Assembly (NCBI GenBank): GCA_964371055.1
Contig: CAYJLF010000001.1
Coordinates: 310,001-374,000 of the forward strand
Source: CAYJLF01 sp964371055
GTDB lineage: Bacteria; Eisenbacteria; RBG-16-71-46; CAIMUX01
Length of the DNA stretch: 64,000 nt
Reading direction: 5' to 3'
Shown here: one piece after another, positions 45,052-54,509 of the stretch
Layout of the letters: the number at the start of each line of letters is the position of its first letter
Position numbering within the stretch: the first letter of the stretch is position 1
Translations under genes and position numbers: made by a program
Notes under the pieces: model-generated
Told to the model about the DNA's origin: nothing
What the model saw: the letters and a program-made list of their open reading frames with translations, nothing else
Database searches by the model: none

Positions 45052-46749
45052 ATGAAACGTCTCCTTATCTCTCTGGCCGTCGCCGTCGCCCTGGCCCTGC
45101 CGGGGGTGGCATTCGGCGTCGCCGTCTCAGGCATCCAGTTCGATCCCGCACCGTCGGCGGCGATCCAGTGGAACCAGGATGTGAACATCGCCTTCAACTA
45201 CACCGTGGACGTTCCGGACGGTGTCCGGATTTTCGCGCGCCCGTTCTCCCAGGGAGCGCTGACCCCGAGTTACTCCGCCTCGGGGTCGCCCGTCTATCCG
45301 CCCGGCTCGGGAGCGGGAAGCAGCGTCTTCCGCATCCTCTCCGGATTGCCGACGATCGACGAGGTGCGCTTCCAGGTCTGGAACGCGGCTCAGACGGAGT
45401 TGCTGCTGACCTTCTTCGTTCCGGTCTACTACCGCGTGGGCCCGCACGCGATCTACAACATCGCGGTCACGCCGAGTTCCCCCTCGTGCGTGATGTTCGA
45501 CGACCAGCGCATCGACATCGCCTTCGACTACCGCACGAATTACGCGGGCGACATCCTCATCTTCGCCCGGCCGATGACGAACGGGTCTCTTACACCCGGT
45601 TACGCAGCCAGCGGATCAGCGGTCCTGCCGCCCGGCAGCGGCTCGAGCACCCAGTGGTTCACCATCACGAATCCACCCGAAGTCACGGTCGATCAGATTC
45701 GCTTCGAGATGAAGAACGCGGACCAGAGCGTGGTCCTGCTGGAGTTCATGGTCCCCTGCCACTATGAGTTCAAATCCGGATCGGTCTGCAATATCACGTT
45801 CGATCCGCCTTGGCCCTGCGCCCGGCTGCACGACGAGCGTGTCTATACGTACTTCAACTACCACACCGACGTCCCCGGAGGGGTGCGGATCTTCGTTCTT
45901 CCATACACGAACGGTGCTCCCACGCCCGACTACGCGGTTTCGGGATCGCCGCTCTACCCGACCGGGACGGGATCCGGCGATGGGTTCTTCCTAATCATGT
46001 CTGGGGAACAGACCATCGACCATGTGCGCTACAAGATGACGACCGCGGACCAGTCACAGACCCTCTTCGAGTACTTCCGTCCGGTGAATGTGCACTACGC
46101 CCCGCACGTCGTGCGCGGGGTTCAACTCGAGCATCCCTCGCCGGCCTACTTCACGACGACGCATCTGGCGGAAACCCTGATGCCGTACACCAACAGCGCG
46201 CCCGGAGGTGTGCTCATCTGGACGCAGCCGTACACGGGCGGGAGTTATACGCCGAACGGCGCCTACCAGGGTTCCCCGGTCTACCCGCCCGGCTCCGGCG
46301 TGGCGGACGGGGGGGTGACGATTCTCTCCGGCTCGGGGGTCGTCGACCAGCTGCGGCTCTCGATGAAGACCGCCGACCAGACGGAGCAGTTGATGGAGTG
46401 GTTCGTGGATGCTCACCTCTTCTTCGGCAGCCAGGGAAGCAGCGCGGGGGTGGACGATCCGGCACTCGTCCGGTCGTTCGCGCCACTCTTCACGCTGGTG
46501 CCAAACCCGGTCACGGGAGCATCGATCCTGCGGTACCAGCTGCCCGAGGCGGCAGACGTGCGGCTGCGGCTCTTCGATGTCGGCGGGCGTGCGGCCGGCT
46601 TCATCCTCGGAGAGCGCCAGGCCGGCGGGGAACACGCGGCCACCCTCAACGTTCAGGGGCTGCCCAGCGGGGTCTACCTGCTGAAGCTCGACGCGCGCGG
46701 CGCCGAGGAGAACCGTGAGGATCAGCGGAAGGTGATCGTCGTCCGATAA
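45052..46749 (+). CDS. Secreted protein with four tandem ~105-residue beta repeats and C-terminal sorting domain
   Basis: The product is 565 residues. Signal peptide (2-22, ending 'GVAFG'). Residues about 25-455 are four repeats of about 105 residues, each of the form 'F(N/D)Y.T...GG(V/I).I..(R/Q)P.T.G..TP.Y..SGS..(Y/L)P.GSG', then an '(T)IDQ.R..M..ADQ....L.(E/F)F' strand. The repeats are clearly related but diverged. I do not recognise the domain. The end is the sorting module ('LVPNPVTGASILRYQL' to 'DQRKVIVVR'). ATG 45052 follows AAGGAG. It is probably a surface beta-sandwich array; binding partner unknown. Confidence 0.8.
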   Translation: MKRLLISLAVAVALALPGVAFGVAVSGIQFDPAPSAAIQWNQDVNIAFNYTVDVPDGVRIFARPFSQGALTPSYSASGSPVYPPGSGAGSSVFRILSGLPTIDEVRFQVWNAAQTELLLTFFVPVYYRVGPHAIYNIAVTPSSPSCVMFDDQRIDIAFDYRTNYAGDILIFARPMTNGSLTPGYAASGSAVLPPGSGSSTQWFTITNPPEVTVDQIRFEMKNADQSVVLLEFMVPCHYEFKSGSVCNITFDPPWPCARLHDERVYTYFNYHTDVPGGVRIFVLPYTNGAPTPDYAVSGSPLYPTGTGSGDGFFLIMSGEQTIDHVRYKMTTADQSQTLFEYFRPVNVHYAPHVVRGVQLEHPSPAYFTTTHLAETLMPYTNSAPGGVLIWTQPYTGGSYTPNGAYQGSPVYPPGSGVADGGVTILSGSGVVDQLRLSMKTADQTEQLMEWFVDAHLFFGSQGSSAGVDDPALVRSFAPLFTLVPNPVTGASILRYQLPEAADVRLRLFDVGGRAAGFILGERQAGGEHAATLNVQGLPSGVYLLKLDARGAEENREDQRKVIVVR

Positions 46750-46854
46750 GCTCCCGGCCGGCCGCGGAAACAGGGCAGGCCCCCGGCGACCGGAGTCGTC
46801 GGTGATCTGGGCAGGAAGACGGGGGCGTCCCGGCTCGGTCGCCCTCGCCTCCGA

Positions 46855-47466
46855 TTACGAATCCGCAGCCAGCCCGGTGACGGCGGCCGCGATCGCGCGC
46901 GCGATCTTTTCTCCCCCGATCGCGGAGGGTTCGATCGCCAGGACGAAGTCTTCCTCCGACGTGCAGACCGCCCGTAAGTCGATGACCGGGAGATCCCGCT
47001 CCCGCGCCACCCGCAGGATGACCTCGTCGTAGACCGCGACGGCGATCTCGACGCAACGCTGCTGGCGAGGATCGGGGAAGTTAGCATTGTAGATGGTGCA
47101 GAGGACGAGCGGCAGGCGCGGGGCCCGCACGAGGTCGATGACCCGGCGGTAGGCGTGCTCGAACTCGTCCCGGGCCTCCGCGAGGAGGAGGAGGGCCTCG
47201 GCGGTGGAGGAGACGGGGGTTTCGAGGAGGTCGATGCGGGCGAGAGCATCGTTGCCGCCCACGCTGAGGACGAGGTGCGTGGCATCGCCCGGGAGGTCGG
47301 AGAGCTGTTCGTCGATGTGGTCCGTGGTGGCACCGTCGAGCGCGCGCCGGGTCACCTGCCAGTCGGCCGGGAGCGCCGCCTCGACCTGCGCGTGGACATC
47401 CGGGTCGTCCCCGACATAGGGAGCGTTGTCGAGGATCGAATCGCCGAGGAGGACGAGGTGGGGCAT
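46855..47466 (-). CDS. SGNH/GDSL-family hydrolase
   Basis: The product is 203 residues. The GDS block I nucleophile is in 'HLVLLGDSILDN' (Ser9) and the block III Asn is in 'LVLSVGGNDALARID'. In place of the usual D-x-x-H at the end it reads 'LAIEPSAIGGEKIARAI', so the catalytic His is not where expected; this is the common form in a branch of the family whose activity is uncertain. No signal peptide. Ester or acetyl substrates are inferred from family only. ATG 47466. It lies 46 bases after the helicase gene on the same strand and may be part of that transcription unit or simply its neighbour. Confidence 0.82.
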   Translation of the reverse strand: MPHLVLLGDSILDNAPYVGDDPDVHAQVEAALPADWQVTRRALDGATTDHIDEQLSDLPGDATHLVLSVGGNDALARIDLLETPVSSTAEALLLLAEARDEFEHAYRRVIDLVRAPRLPLVLCTIYNANFPDPRQQRCVEIAVAVYDEVILRVARERDLPVIDLRAVCTSEEDFVLAIEPSAIGGEKIARAIAAAVTGLAADS

Positions 47467-47512
47467 GGGGGTCTCCCGTTTCTGTTTCCGTTACGTGGTC
47501 TCCAGCCCGCCG

Positions 47513-49858
47513 CTACAACCCAATCACATCCTTGATCACCACGGCCGCCCCGAGTCCATCCAGCTTTCGGGCCGCGAAATCCTCGGCCGCCAGTTCCTCC
47601 GGCACGAGGTTGTCGTACTTCTCCTGCGCCGGGTCCTTGGCGGAGCGGGCCAGCGCGAGCGTGTCGATCGGACCCCCTTCCACGACCCGGCGGAGTTGAT
47701 CGCGAACGCGTTCGACCGTGCTGTTCTCGATCCTGACCGCGATCCCGTCACGCCCGACCTCGCGCTTCGGAGCGACCAGGGCCAGCACCAGCGTGTCCAA
47801 CACCCGATCCCCCGCCCACGGGAACACTAGGACGGTTCGCCCCTCTGCGACGACACGCTGGTCGCCGAGTCCCAGGCGCGCGAAGGCATCACGCCCCTGC
47901 CGGAGCAGTTCGCGCGCACCACCGCTCAGATAGACCGGAACCTCCGCAGATCGATACACGTCGAACATCTGCCGGCGGACGCGGTCGTGCACCGCTCCGG
48001 CGGATCCATCGAACCGTGGCACCTGTCCGCCGGCGGATGGCACGACCTCGATCACCCTGGCGTCGGTGTCCACATCGACGACCTTCCAGCGACGACCGCC
48101 GAAGATGAGATGGATGCCCGGCTGGAGTGGACGCGACATCGGGAGTTGGCCGAGAGTTCGGCTGCCATGAACGACCCGGTACTCCTCCGAACTCACGAAT
48201 GCCGAGTAGAACTGGTAGTGGTTGACAATCTTCTCCCCCAGCGGTCCCAGGACAAGGGTCCCCTCTCCCATCTGAGCCAGAATCTGGCGCTGGCCCAGGC
48301 CGCGCAGTAGGTGGGCGAAGCGGGCGCGGTCGACCGTGGCAAAGGGGCCGGATTCGCAAAGCACCCGCCATGCCTCCATCGCCCGGATCCCGCCGTGTTG
48401 CGCGATCAGGGAGAGCACCTGCTGCACAAGGGTCGAGTAGTGGAACGCCTCGGACGCGGGAGGCTCGCACCATCTCTGAAGCAAGAGCTCCAACATCGCG
48501 ATGCTCTGGACCGTCTCGGCCCGGAGCGCATCGCTGACGCTGGACCTGGTGGTCAGCCCGTCCTCGAGCGCGTACATGCGCAGCACTGCCGGGCTCCCCC
48601 GTCGCCCGGACCGGCCGAGGCGTTGCCGCAGGGAGGCGACCGAGGGCGGCGCCCCGACCTGAGCGATGCTCTCCACCGAGCCGATGTCGATGCCCATCTC
48701 GAGCGTGCTGGTGCAGATGGCGGTCAGCGGGAGGGTCCCCTGCTTCAGCCGGGACTCCACGTCCTCGCGGAGCGCCTTCGCGAGACTGCCGTGGTGCGGC
48801 AAGAACTCGTTGGGCACCAGTTCGCGCTCGCTCGTCCGCCGCAGGCGATCGGCCACCCGCTCCACGTGCTGGCGGCTGTTGGCGAACACGAGGTTGTGGG
48901 TGCCGCGCAGGTGCCGGTAGAGATGGTCGCAGAGACGATCGAAGGCGGGGTCCTCGCACTCCTCGTCGGAGTCGACCGATCCGCGCGACACCCTCTCGGC
49001 GTCGGATCCCGGAGTCACTGGGTCGAAGGGCGCCGGGGAGGCCCCATCCTCCGGATCAACGGCGTTCACAACGATCCGAGCCGTGTCAGGGTCTGACGCG
49101 GGCAGAGGCTGGGCAGCCGGCGACGCGAAGCCCAGCATCTGCATCCTGAGCTCCTGCGACTCCTTCCCCGCGTCGACGATCAGCTCGACTCCCGGCCCCT
49201 CACCCGGTCGGAGGAACTCCGCCGCCAGGCCCATGTCACCCAATGTCGCGCTCAGGCCGATCCGCGGAACACGCCGGCGCACGGCGCGTTCGATGCGATG
49301 CAGAAGGGACTGGAGCTGCCGGCCCCGCTCGGAGCCGATGAAGGAGTGGAGTTCGTCGATGACCGTGTAACGCAGGCCGGCGAAGAGCGACGGGATCGCG
49401 GTTCCATGCAGGACCATCATTGCCTCGACCGACTCCGGGGTGATAAGCAGCACTCCGGACGGATCACGCAGGACCTTGCGCTTCTGGTCCGCCGACACGT
49501 CCCCGTGCCATCGATGGACCGCGATCTCCATCTCCTCGCAGAGCTCGTCGAGACGGCCGTACTGGTCGTTGATCAAGGCCTTGAGCGGGCTGACGTAGAG
49601 GCACGCGACCCCAGGCCGGGACTGGCCGATCAGGCACGATGTGATCGGCAGGAACGCCGCTTCTGTCTTTCCCCCGGCCGTGGCGGCGGCCAGGATCATG
49701 TCCTTCCGTCCCTCGAGGATCAGCGGAATGGCACGCTCCTGCACGTCCCGCAGCTCCCGCCACTCGTTCTTCCAGATCCACCGCTGCACCTTTTCGTGCA
49801 GCCGCAGGAACGACGACGAGGCCGCTGACTCGTCAGAGTTTGAAGGAGGCCAGGTCAT
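47513..49858 (-). CDS. Lhr/BrxHI-like superfamily 2 DNA helicase
   Basis: The product is 781 residues. SF2 motifs are in order: Q-like 'LRDVQERAIPLILEG', Walker A 'ILAAATAGGKTEAAFLP', Walker B 'YTVIDELHSFIGSERG' (D-E-L-H), 'RIGLSATLGDMGLA', and helicase C 'TAICTSTLEMGIDIGSV' with 'SLRQRLGRSGRRGSPAVL'. The C-terminal half has the Lhr-type winged-helix and beta region ('LIFGGRRWKVVDVDTDARVI'). Lhr-like helicases track along single-stranded DNA; the BrxHI group belongs to type 2 BREX. The start, ATG 49858 (MTWPPSNSDE), overlaps the end of the BrxD-like gene by 26 bases, so the two are translationally linked. No nuclease motif is seen. Confidence 0.88.
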   Translation of the reverse strand: MTWPPSNSDESAASSSFLRLHEKVQRWIWKNEWRELRDVQERAIPLILEGRKDMILAAATAGGKTEAAFLPITSCLIGQSRPGVACLYVSPLKALINDQYGRLDELCEEMEIAVHRWHGDVSADQKRKVLRDPSGVLLITPESVEAMMVLHGTAIPSLFAGLRYTVIDELHSFIGSERGRQLQSLLHRIERAVRRRVPRIGLSATLGDMGLAAEFLRPGEGPGVELIVDAGKESQELRMQMLGFASPAAQPLPASDPDTARIVVNAVDPEDGASPAPFDPVTPGSDAERVSRGSVDSDEECEDPAFDRLCDHLYRHLRGTHNLVFANSRQHVERVADRLRRTSERELVPNEFLPHHGSLAKALREDVESRLKQGTLPLTAICTSTLEMGIDIGSVESIAQVGAPPSVASLRQRLGRSGRRGSPAVLRMYALEDGLTTRSSVSDALRAETVQSIAMLELLLQRWCEPPASEAFHYSTLVQQVLSLIAQHGGIRAMEAWRVLCESGPFATVDRARFAHLLRGLGQRQILAQMGEGTLVLGPLGEKIVNHYQFYSAFVSSEEYRVVHGSRTLGQLPMSRPLQPGIHLIFGGRRWKVVDVDTDARVIEVVPSAGGQVPRFDGSAGAVHDRVRRQMFDVYRSAEVPVYLSGGARELLRQGRDAFARLGLGDQRVVAEGRTVLVFPWAGDRVLDTLVLALVAPKREVGRDGIAVRIENSTVERVRDQLRRVVEGGPIDTLALARSAKDPAQEKYDNLVPEELAAEDFAARKLDGLGAAVVIKDVIGL

Positions 49859-51176
49859 CGTCCTCCTCGCCCGCCGGCTTCGGCTCGTCGTCTTCCCCGT
49901 CGCCACCGGGCAACGCAGGTTCCGGGTCGACATCGGACGCAATGGAGATCCCTCCGAGGACCGACTCGATCGAGACACCCGGGTTCTGCTCCAGGACGGC
50001 CAGGAGATCGAGATACGACTTGATGGTCGTCCGCGGCGTGCGAAAGTATGCGTCGCCGATCCGCTGGGAGCAGTGCGTCATGTAGGCCTGGATCCCGGGG
50101 TCAGTGATCAGGTAGCGCGATACGTCGCCGGTGGCCTGCACGTGCCGGAGCTTCCCGAGCAGGACGAACAGATCCTCCGGCGTGAGGTTGGCGAGCCGCA
50201 CGACGGGGCTCGTGAAGTCGACCAGGCCGGCCCGAGCAGCGAAGGAGTTCTCCGCGAGCCTGGACTGGAGGGCGGCGTAGCTGTAGAGGCCGCGCCGCGT
50301 GTCCATGAGAAACTCGGGGGTGCCGCCGAGGACGAACCCGAGACCGACCGCGACTCCCTGCAGGCTGTCGTTGAGAATCCGCAGGATCTGTTCGTAGTTC
50401 GAGGTCCGCGCCTGCGTGTTGGCCAACTTGTAAAGGTTCACCATCTCGTCGAGGCAGATGAACAGCCCCGCGTATCCGGCGAGGCGCACGAACCTCGCCA
50501 TCAGCTTGAGCTGGTCGCAGAGGTTGGAGTCGTCGATGATCGTGCGGACGCCCAGGGCCGCACGGGCGTCGGTCTTGGTCGAGAACTCTCCCCGCAGCCA
50601 GCGCACCGCGGCGTTCTTCAAGTTCTCGTCGCCGAGATCGTGCCCTCGCCACCAGGCCGCCACCACCTCAGCGAAATCGAACCCGCCGACCAGTTCCGTG
50701 AGCTGGGCGAGACGCTCCCGAATGACCCCCTCGGGTGTCTGGTCCCCGGCCCGCGCGTCGTTGACCGCTTGGGTGATGAACCGTTCCACCACGCTCGCCA
50801 GTGCACCCCCCTCAGGTTTGGAGCGGGTCGACAAGTTGCGCATCAACTCTGCGTAGAGGGCCCTCGCCTGGCCTCCGGTGGCGTGGAGCCGTCGGTCGGG
50901 GTTCAGGTCGGCGTGGACCGTGACCAGCTTCTTCTCCAGGGCGACTGAGCGGACAACGTAGAGAAAGAAGGTCTTTCCCGCCCCATACTCGCCGATCACC
51001 AGGCGGAATGCCGAGCCGCCGTCCGCGATTCTCTCGATGTCTGAGAGGAGGGCCTTCACCTCGGACGCACGGCCCACCTGGATGTGTTGCTGTCCGATGC
51101 GGGGCACCACACCGGCACGGAGGGACTGCAGGATGGCGTCTCGCTCCTTTGGACGAATGCGGGCAGGTGGATTCAT
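49833..51176 (-). CDS. BrxD-like P-loop ATPase (DUF2791 type)
   Basis: The product is 447 residues. Walker A 'LVIGEYGAGKTFFLYVVRS' (62-69) and Walker B 'YAGLFICLDEMVNLYKL' are intact. The layout and the phrases 'HIQVGRASEVKALLSDIERI' and 'AWWRGHDLG' place it in the DUF2791/BrxD ATP-binding group, related to STAND/ORC-type AAA+ loaders. The C-terminal tail is a long Asp/Glu/Pro-rich acidic stretch. BrxD with BrxHI are the extra genes of type 2 BREX; here they occur without pglX or pglZ. ATG 51176 overlaps the TGA of the TerB gene (ATGA) and has AAGGAG eight bases upstream. Confidence 0.85.
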   Translation of the reverse strand: MNPPARIRPKERDAILQSLRAGVVPRIGQQHIQVGRASEVKALLSDIERIADGGSAFRLVIGEYGAGKTFFLYVVRSVALEKKLVTVHADLNPDRRLHATGGQARALYAELMRNLSTRSKPEGGALASVVERFITQAVNDARAGDQTPEGVIRERLAQLTELVGGFDFAEVVAAWWRGHDLGDENLKNAAVRWLRGEFSTKTDARAALGVRTIIDDSNLCDQLKLMARFVRLAGYAGLFICLDEMVNLYKLANTQARTSNYEQILRILNDSLQGVAVGLGFVLGGTPEFLMDTRRGLYSYAALQSRLAENSFAARAGLVDFTSPVVRLANLTPEDLFVLLGKLRHVQATGDVSRYLITDPGIQAYMTHCSQRIGDAYFRTPRTTIKSYLDLLAVLEQNPGVSIESVLGGISIASDVDPEPALPGGDGEDDEPKPAGEEDDDLASFKL

Positions 51177-53704
51177 CCGATCAACTCCTTCCATACGTCC
51201 AGGTTCACCTCGATCGGGTCATCCCCGTCGGTCAGCACTTCCCCGAGGAGGTCAATGCATGCGTCGTTGATCGCCTCCAGCGAGCCATCAGGGAGCGTCC
51301 CGGAGCGTTCCGCCAGCGCCTCGAAGTCTCCTCGGGACCACTCGGTCTTCTCTCCCAGGGCCCGGAGCATGGCGGACTGCGCGGCATCCAGCGATCCGAT
51401 GCACGCGACGGCCGTATTTGGCTTCGAAACGGCGACGGGCTCCGGCGCAGGCATCTCGTCTTCCACAAACACGCTGGCCAGGAGCGACGCCACAACCGCC
51501 GTCTCGGCCAGCCTGGACCTGATCTTCTCCTCGTCGAGGAGTACCGCCTGACGACCCTTGATCCGTTGTACTGGCTGCATGCCCGGTGTGGACGAGGCGG
51601 TCGCCGGCCGCGGAGGAATCGCGTGCCCCGGAGTCCCCGGACCGCCCGGGCGCACCGTGACCGGTCCAGCGGGCGGAAGCGATTCCCCCGCGGTTGCGGC
51701 GAGTGCGTGAATGTGTCCGTAGAGGTCATCTGGATCGAGACCGAGACGTGGATAGATGCGGCGGAGGAGGTCGATTTCCTCCGGACTCACCCGTCCATCG
51801 GCGCCGGCGACACCAATGAGGAACTCGGCCAGCGAACGCCGGTGGTCCGCGCTCAACCCCTCCAGGCGCTTGCGCAGCCCGGCCATCGAGGGCCGGCTTT
51901 CCAGAAGCCAGCGCAGGCGGGCGCGCAGCCGGGCCCGTTCACCATCCGACAACTGCAGGACCTCCTCGAGGTGTTCTTCCAGGCGCTGTTCCTCCGCGAT
52001 GTCGATCGACCCATCCGCGAGCACGACCAAGGCCGCCAGGTGCAGAAGGACCGTGGCTCCCTGGAACGTCGAACTTGGAGCGGACGGGGCGCCGGGCGGG
52101 CTACGGAAGAGGATGGCCGGGGCGTCCCGCATCAGCGACGGTCCCGAGAAGCGCACGTCGGGCTCTAGCCCGTACGAGAGTTTTCCCAAGAGCGTGCACG
52201 CTGCCGCCGAGCCGGCCTTGCCCAGGGACTCCGCGTCAGCAGTCGAACAGCGGGCGATCAGCTCCGCCGCCGGGACCGTCACGATCTCGGCCCCACCGAG
52301 TTTCTCGTCGAGCCACGATGCCAGCCGATCGATCGGCGCGTGCCCTCGTGCCTCGAACAGCTCGGGTGGGAGGAGCGCCAGTCCCGCGAGGTCGTCCGGC
52401 GTGTCCGGGTTGCGCCCCAACCACCGGCTGTACGGCTCCAGAGAAGTCATGCATTGCTCTGCCAGGTCCTGGAGCTTGCGTGTCGGGGTCTTGAGAATCA
52501 TGACATCCGGGAGGCTCTGCTTCGGGGTCAGAGTGGCCGCGCCGGGAAAAGAGGCGCTCGCGGGCCGGTACTCGAACTTGACGGGGGTTTTGTTCGGCTT
52601 GATGACCATCCCGTCACCAAATGCGCGCGCGTAGAGGATCCGGAACAGCTTCCCGAACTCCTCTGGACACCGCCGAGCGGGCGTGCGCAATCCGACATCG
52701 GGGCTGCCATAGCACCAAGCGAGGGCCCACCCGGCGTTGATCGGCTGCCCGCCAGCCACGAGCTCTCCGAGCCGAAGCTGGAGCTGGAGCGATGGCGGCT
52801 GGTTGTCCCGGAGGAGTTCGGCCGGGGGCTCATGCGTGTTCGCTGCCTCCGGGGCCCAGACTTCGGTCGGACCGATCGACAGCAGGCTCCCCGCGTACCG
52901 CCGGAACGAGGCGTTGTCCTGGTACAGGTGAAGGAGGCGACGCAGTTCGAGGAGGATTGCTGTTCGCTCCGGGGTGTCCTCGAAGATCACACGGTCATGC
53001 AGCAGCCGGCGTTCCAACCCGTAGAAGAAGAGAAACACGAGTCCGATGTCGACCGACAGGTCCTGCCGGCCGGTCGCTAGCCAGCGGAGGTATCGCTCGC
53101 GGGCGGCCGGAGAGATCTCGGCATAAGAGGGCCAGTAGCCGATGGGCTCACTTGCCTCCGAACCACCCCCGACACTCAGCCTCGGGTTGATGAGCGCCGG
53201 TTCCGGTCCACCCCACGGGCGGATGGCAGTCAGGTCGCTGCCGGCATAGACCATGCCGTCGCGGAGGTCGAAGCCTGCCACCTTGATCGACTGGCCCGGG
53301 GGAATCCAGCGGTGTCCCCAAGAAGGCAGCGACGGCATTACGCTCCCATAATCCGCCGGCGTTTCCGCTCTCGCCGGGTCAACTTTGGCCGGAACGGCGG
53401 GCATGCTCGGCGGGAGGACGCGCGCGGCCAGTTGTTCGGACACCGGATAATCCCGCCGGCGCTGCGCCGCTTCGTGGCTCCTCAGGATGTACCACGCAAC
53501 GACCAGCAAGGCGAGCGCGATTCCAAGACCAGTCCGACCAAACTCCGCCTGGAGGGAGAGGCCAGCCAGGATGGTCCCGTACACGAGAGCGGCTCCAAGT
53601 CGGGTGGCGAACCGTCGCGGCATCACGAAGCGCGGGGCGATCAGCCCGACAACCAGGAAGAGAATGGCGGCACCGTACAGGGCGTCCGTCACGAGCGGGT
53701 TCAC
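51173..53704 (-). CDS. Membrane-anchored TerB_N-TerB-TerB_C protein
   Basis: The product is 843 residues. Two or three hydrophobic helices lie in the first 75 residues ('ALYGAAILFLVVGLIAPRFV', 'LGIALALLVVAWYIL'). A Pro/Ala linker follows, then a TerB_N domain (about 133-330, 'WIPPGQSIKVAGFDLRDGMV', 'RYLRWLATGRQDLSVDIGLV'). A TerB domain (about 565-680) has the acidic metal-binding pairs 'LVVLADGSIDIAEEQRLEEH' and 'GVAGADGRVSPEEIDLL'. A TerB_C region ends the protein. TerB domains bind divalent metal and act as membrane-linked scaffolds in stress and phage-response systems. The start is a GTG at 53704. It is the first gene of the module with the BrxD-like ATPase and helicase. Confidence 0.85.
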   Translation of the reverse strand: MNPLVTDALYGAAILFLVVGLIAPRFVMPRRFATRLGAALVYGTILAGLSLQAEFGRTGLGIALALLVVAWYILRSHEAAQRRRDYPVSEQLAARVLPPSMPAVPAKVDPARAETPADYGSVMPSLPSWGHRWIPPGQSIKVAGFDLRDGMVYAGSDLTAIRPWGGPEPALINPRLSVGGGSEASEPIGYWPSYAEISPAARERYLRWLATGRQDLSVDIGLVFLFFYGLERRLLHDRVIFEDTPERTAILLELRRLLHLYQDNASFRRYAGSLLSIGPTEVWAPEAANTHEPPAELLRDNQPPSLQLQLRLGELVAGGQPINAGWALAWCYGSPDVGLRTPARRCPEEFGKLFRILYARAFGDGMVIKPNKTPVKFEYRPASASFPGAATLTPKQSLPDVMILKTPTRKLQDLAEQCMTSLEPYSRWLGRNPDTPDDLAGLALLPPELFEARGHAPIDRLASWLDEKLGGAEIVTVPAAELIARCSTADAESLGKAGSAAACTLLGKLSYGLEPDVRFSGPSLMRDAPAILFRSPPGAPSAPSSTFQGATVLLHLAALVVLADGSIDIAEEQRLEEHLEEVLQLSDGERARLRARLRWLLESRPSMAGLRKRLEGLSADHRRSLAEFLIGVAGADGRVSPEEIDLLRRIYPRLGLDPDDLYGHIHALAATAGESLPPAGPVTVRPGGPGTPGHAIPPRPATASSTPGMQPVQRIKGRQAVLLDEEKIRSRLAETAVVASLLASVFVEDEMPAPEPVAVSKPNTAVACIGSLDAAQSAMLRALGEKTEWSRGDFEALAERSGTLPDGSLEAINDACIDLLGEVLTDGDDPIEVNLDVWKELIG

Positions 53705-53762
53705 GAGGACCCTCGAGCCGACCCGATCCTAGCGCCGGACACCATCTCACCTGCCCCCCTTC

Positions 53763-54509
53763 TCACTCGGAGCCTCCACCTCTCTGCATCTCCATCAGGC
53801 GGCGCAGTTGCCGGATCTCCTCCCGCACCGCTTCCAGCTCGCTCTCCTGTTCGCGTTTTGCCGGCGACAGAAAACCCGCGGCAACAAACCCGGACAGAGT
53901 GCCAAAGAGGCCGAGGCCGGCGACCATGAGGACCGTGGCGACGACCCTTCCCTCCGTCGTGACGGGGTACCGGTCCCCGTACCCCACAGTGGTCAGGGTC
54001 ACCACGGTCCACCAGACGGCGTCTTGCGGGCTGGTGATGTTCGCTCCGTCCACTTGCTCCACCTGGAGGACCGCGATGCTGCCGAAGACGACGAAAATGA
54101 TGGCCAGGAGCGCCGCTGCCAGCATCGCGCTCTGCGCGCGCCGCTCCACGACGACCGCGACCAGAGCCCGGGCCGAGCGAACGGCGCGGAAGACCCGGAT
54201 GATCCGCACGATCCGCGCCACCCGGCCGATACGGAAGGCACTCATCACGGGGATACTCGAGATTAGGTCCACCCATCCCCAGGTGGCGAGGTAACGTCGG
54301 CGATCCCGGGACCGGTAGAGCGTGATGAGGAAATCCGCGAAGAAGAGGACACACAGCGCGTTGTCGGCGCCGTTCAGGATCGACCGGAACGATGCTGCGG
54401 CCTGCCACGTCACATCGACGGCGAGCAGCATGAGGCTGAACACGCTCAGGACCAACATGAAGAGGAGGTAGGGGGTGACACGGGCCTGCGAAGCTTCAGA
54501 TCTGGACAT
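53763..54509 (-). CDS. Voltage-gated-type potassium channel, six transmembrane segments
   Basis: The product is 248 residues. S1-S4 are followed by a pore. S4 has Arg at every third position ('FRIGRVARIVRIIRVFRAVR'), as voltage sensors do. The pore helix and selectivity filter read 'WWTVVTLTTVGYGDRYPVT', the canonical K+ filter TVGYGD. S6 is 'VATVLMVAGLGLFGTLSGFV', then a cytoplasmic coiled-coil rich in Glu/Arg ('EQESELEAVREEIRQLRRLM') that would tetramerise. ATG 54509 has GGAG at good spacing. It lies 58 bases upstream of the TerB gene on the same strand. It may be a housekeeping channel or part of the TerB module. Confidence 0.93.
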   Translation of the reverse strand: MSRSEASQARVTPYLLFMLVLSVFSLMLLAVDVTWQAAASFRSILNGADNALCVLFFADFLITLYRSRDRRRYLATWGWVDLISSIPVMSAFRIGRVARIVRIIRVFRAVRSARALVAVVVERRAQSAMLAAALLAIIFVVFGSIAVLQVEQVDGANITSPQDAVWWTVVTLTTVGYGDRYPVTTEGRVVATVLMVAGLGLFGTLSGFVAAGFLSPAKREQESELEAVREEIRQLRRLMEMQRGGGSE

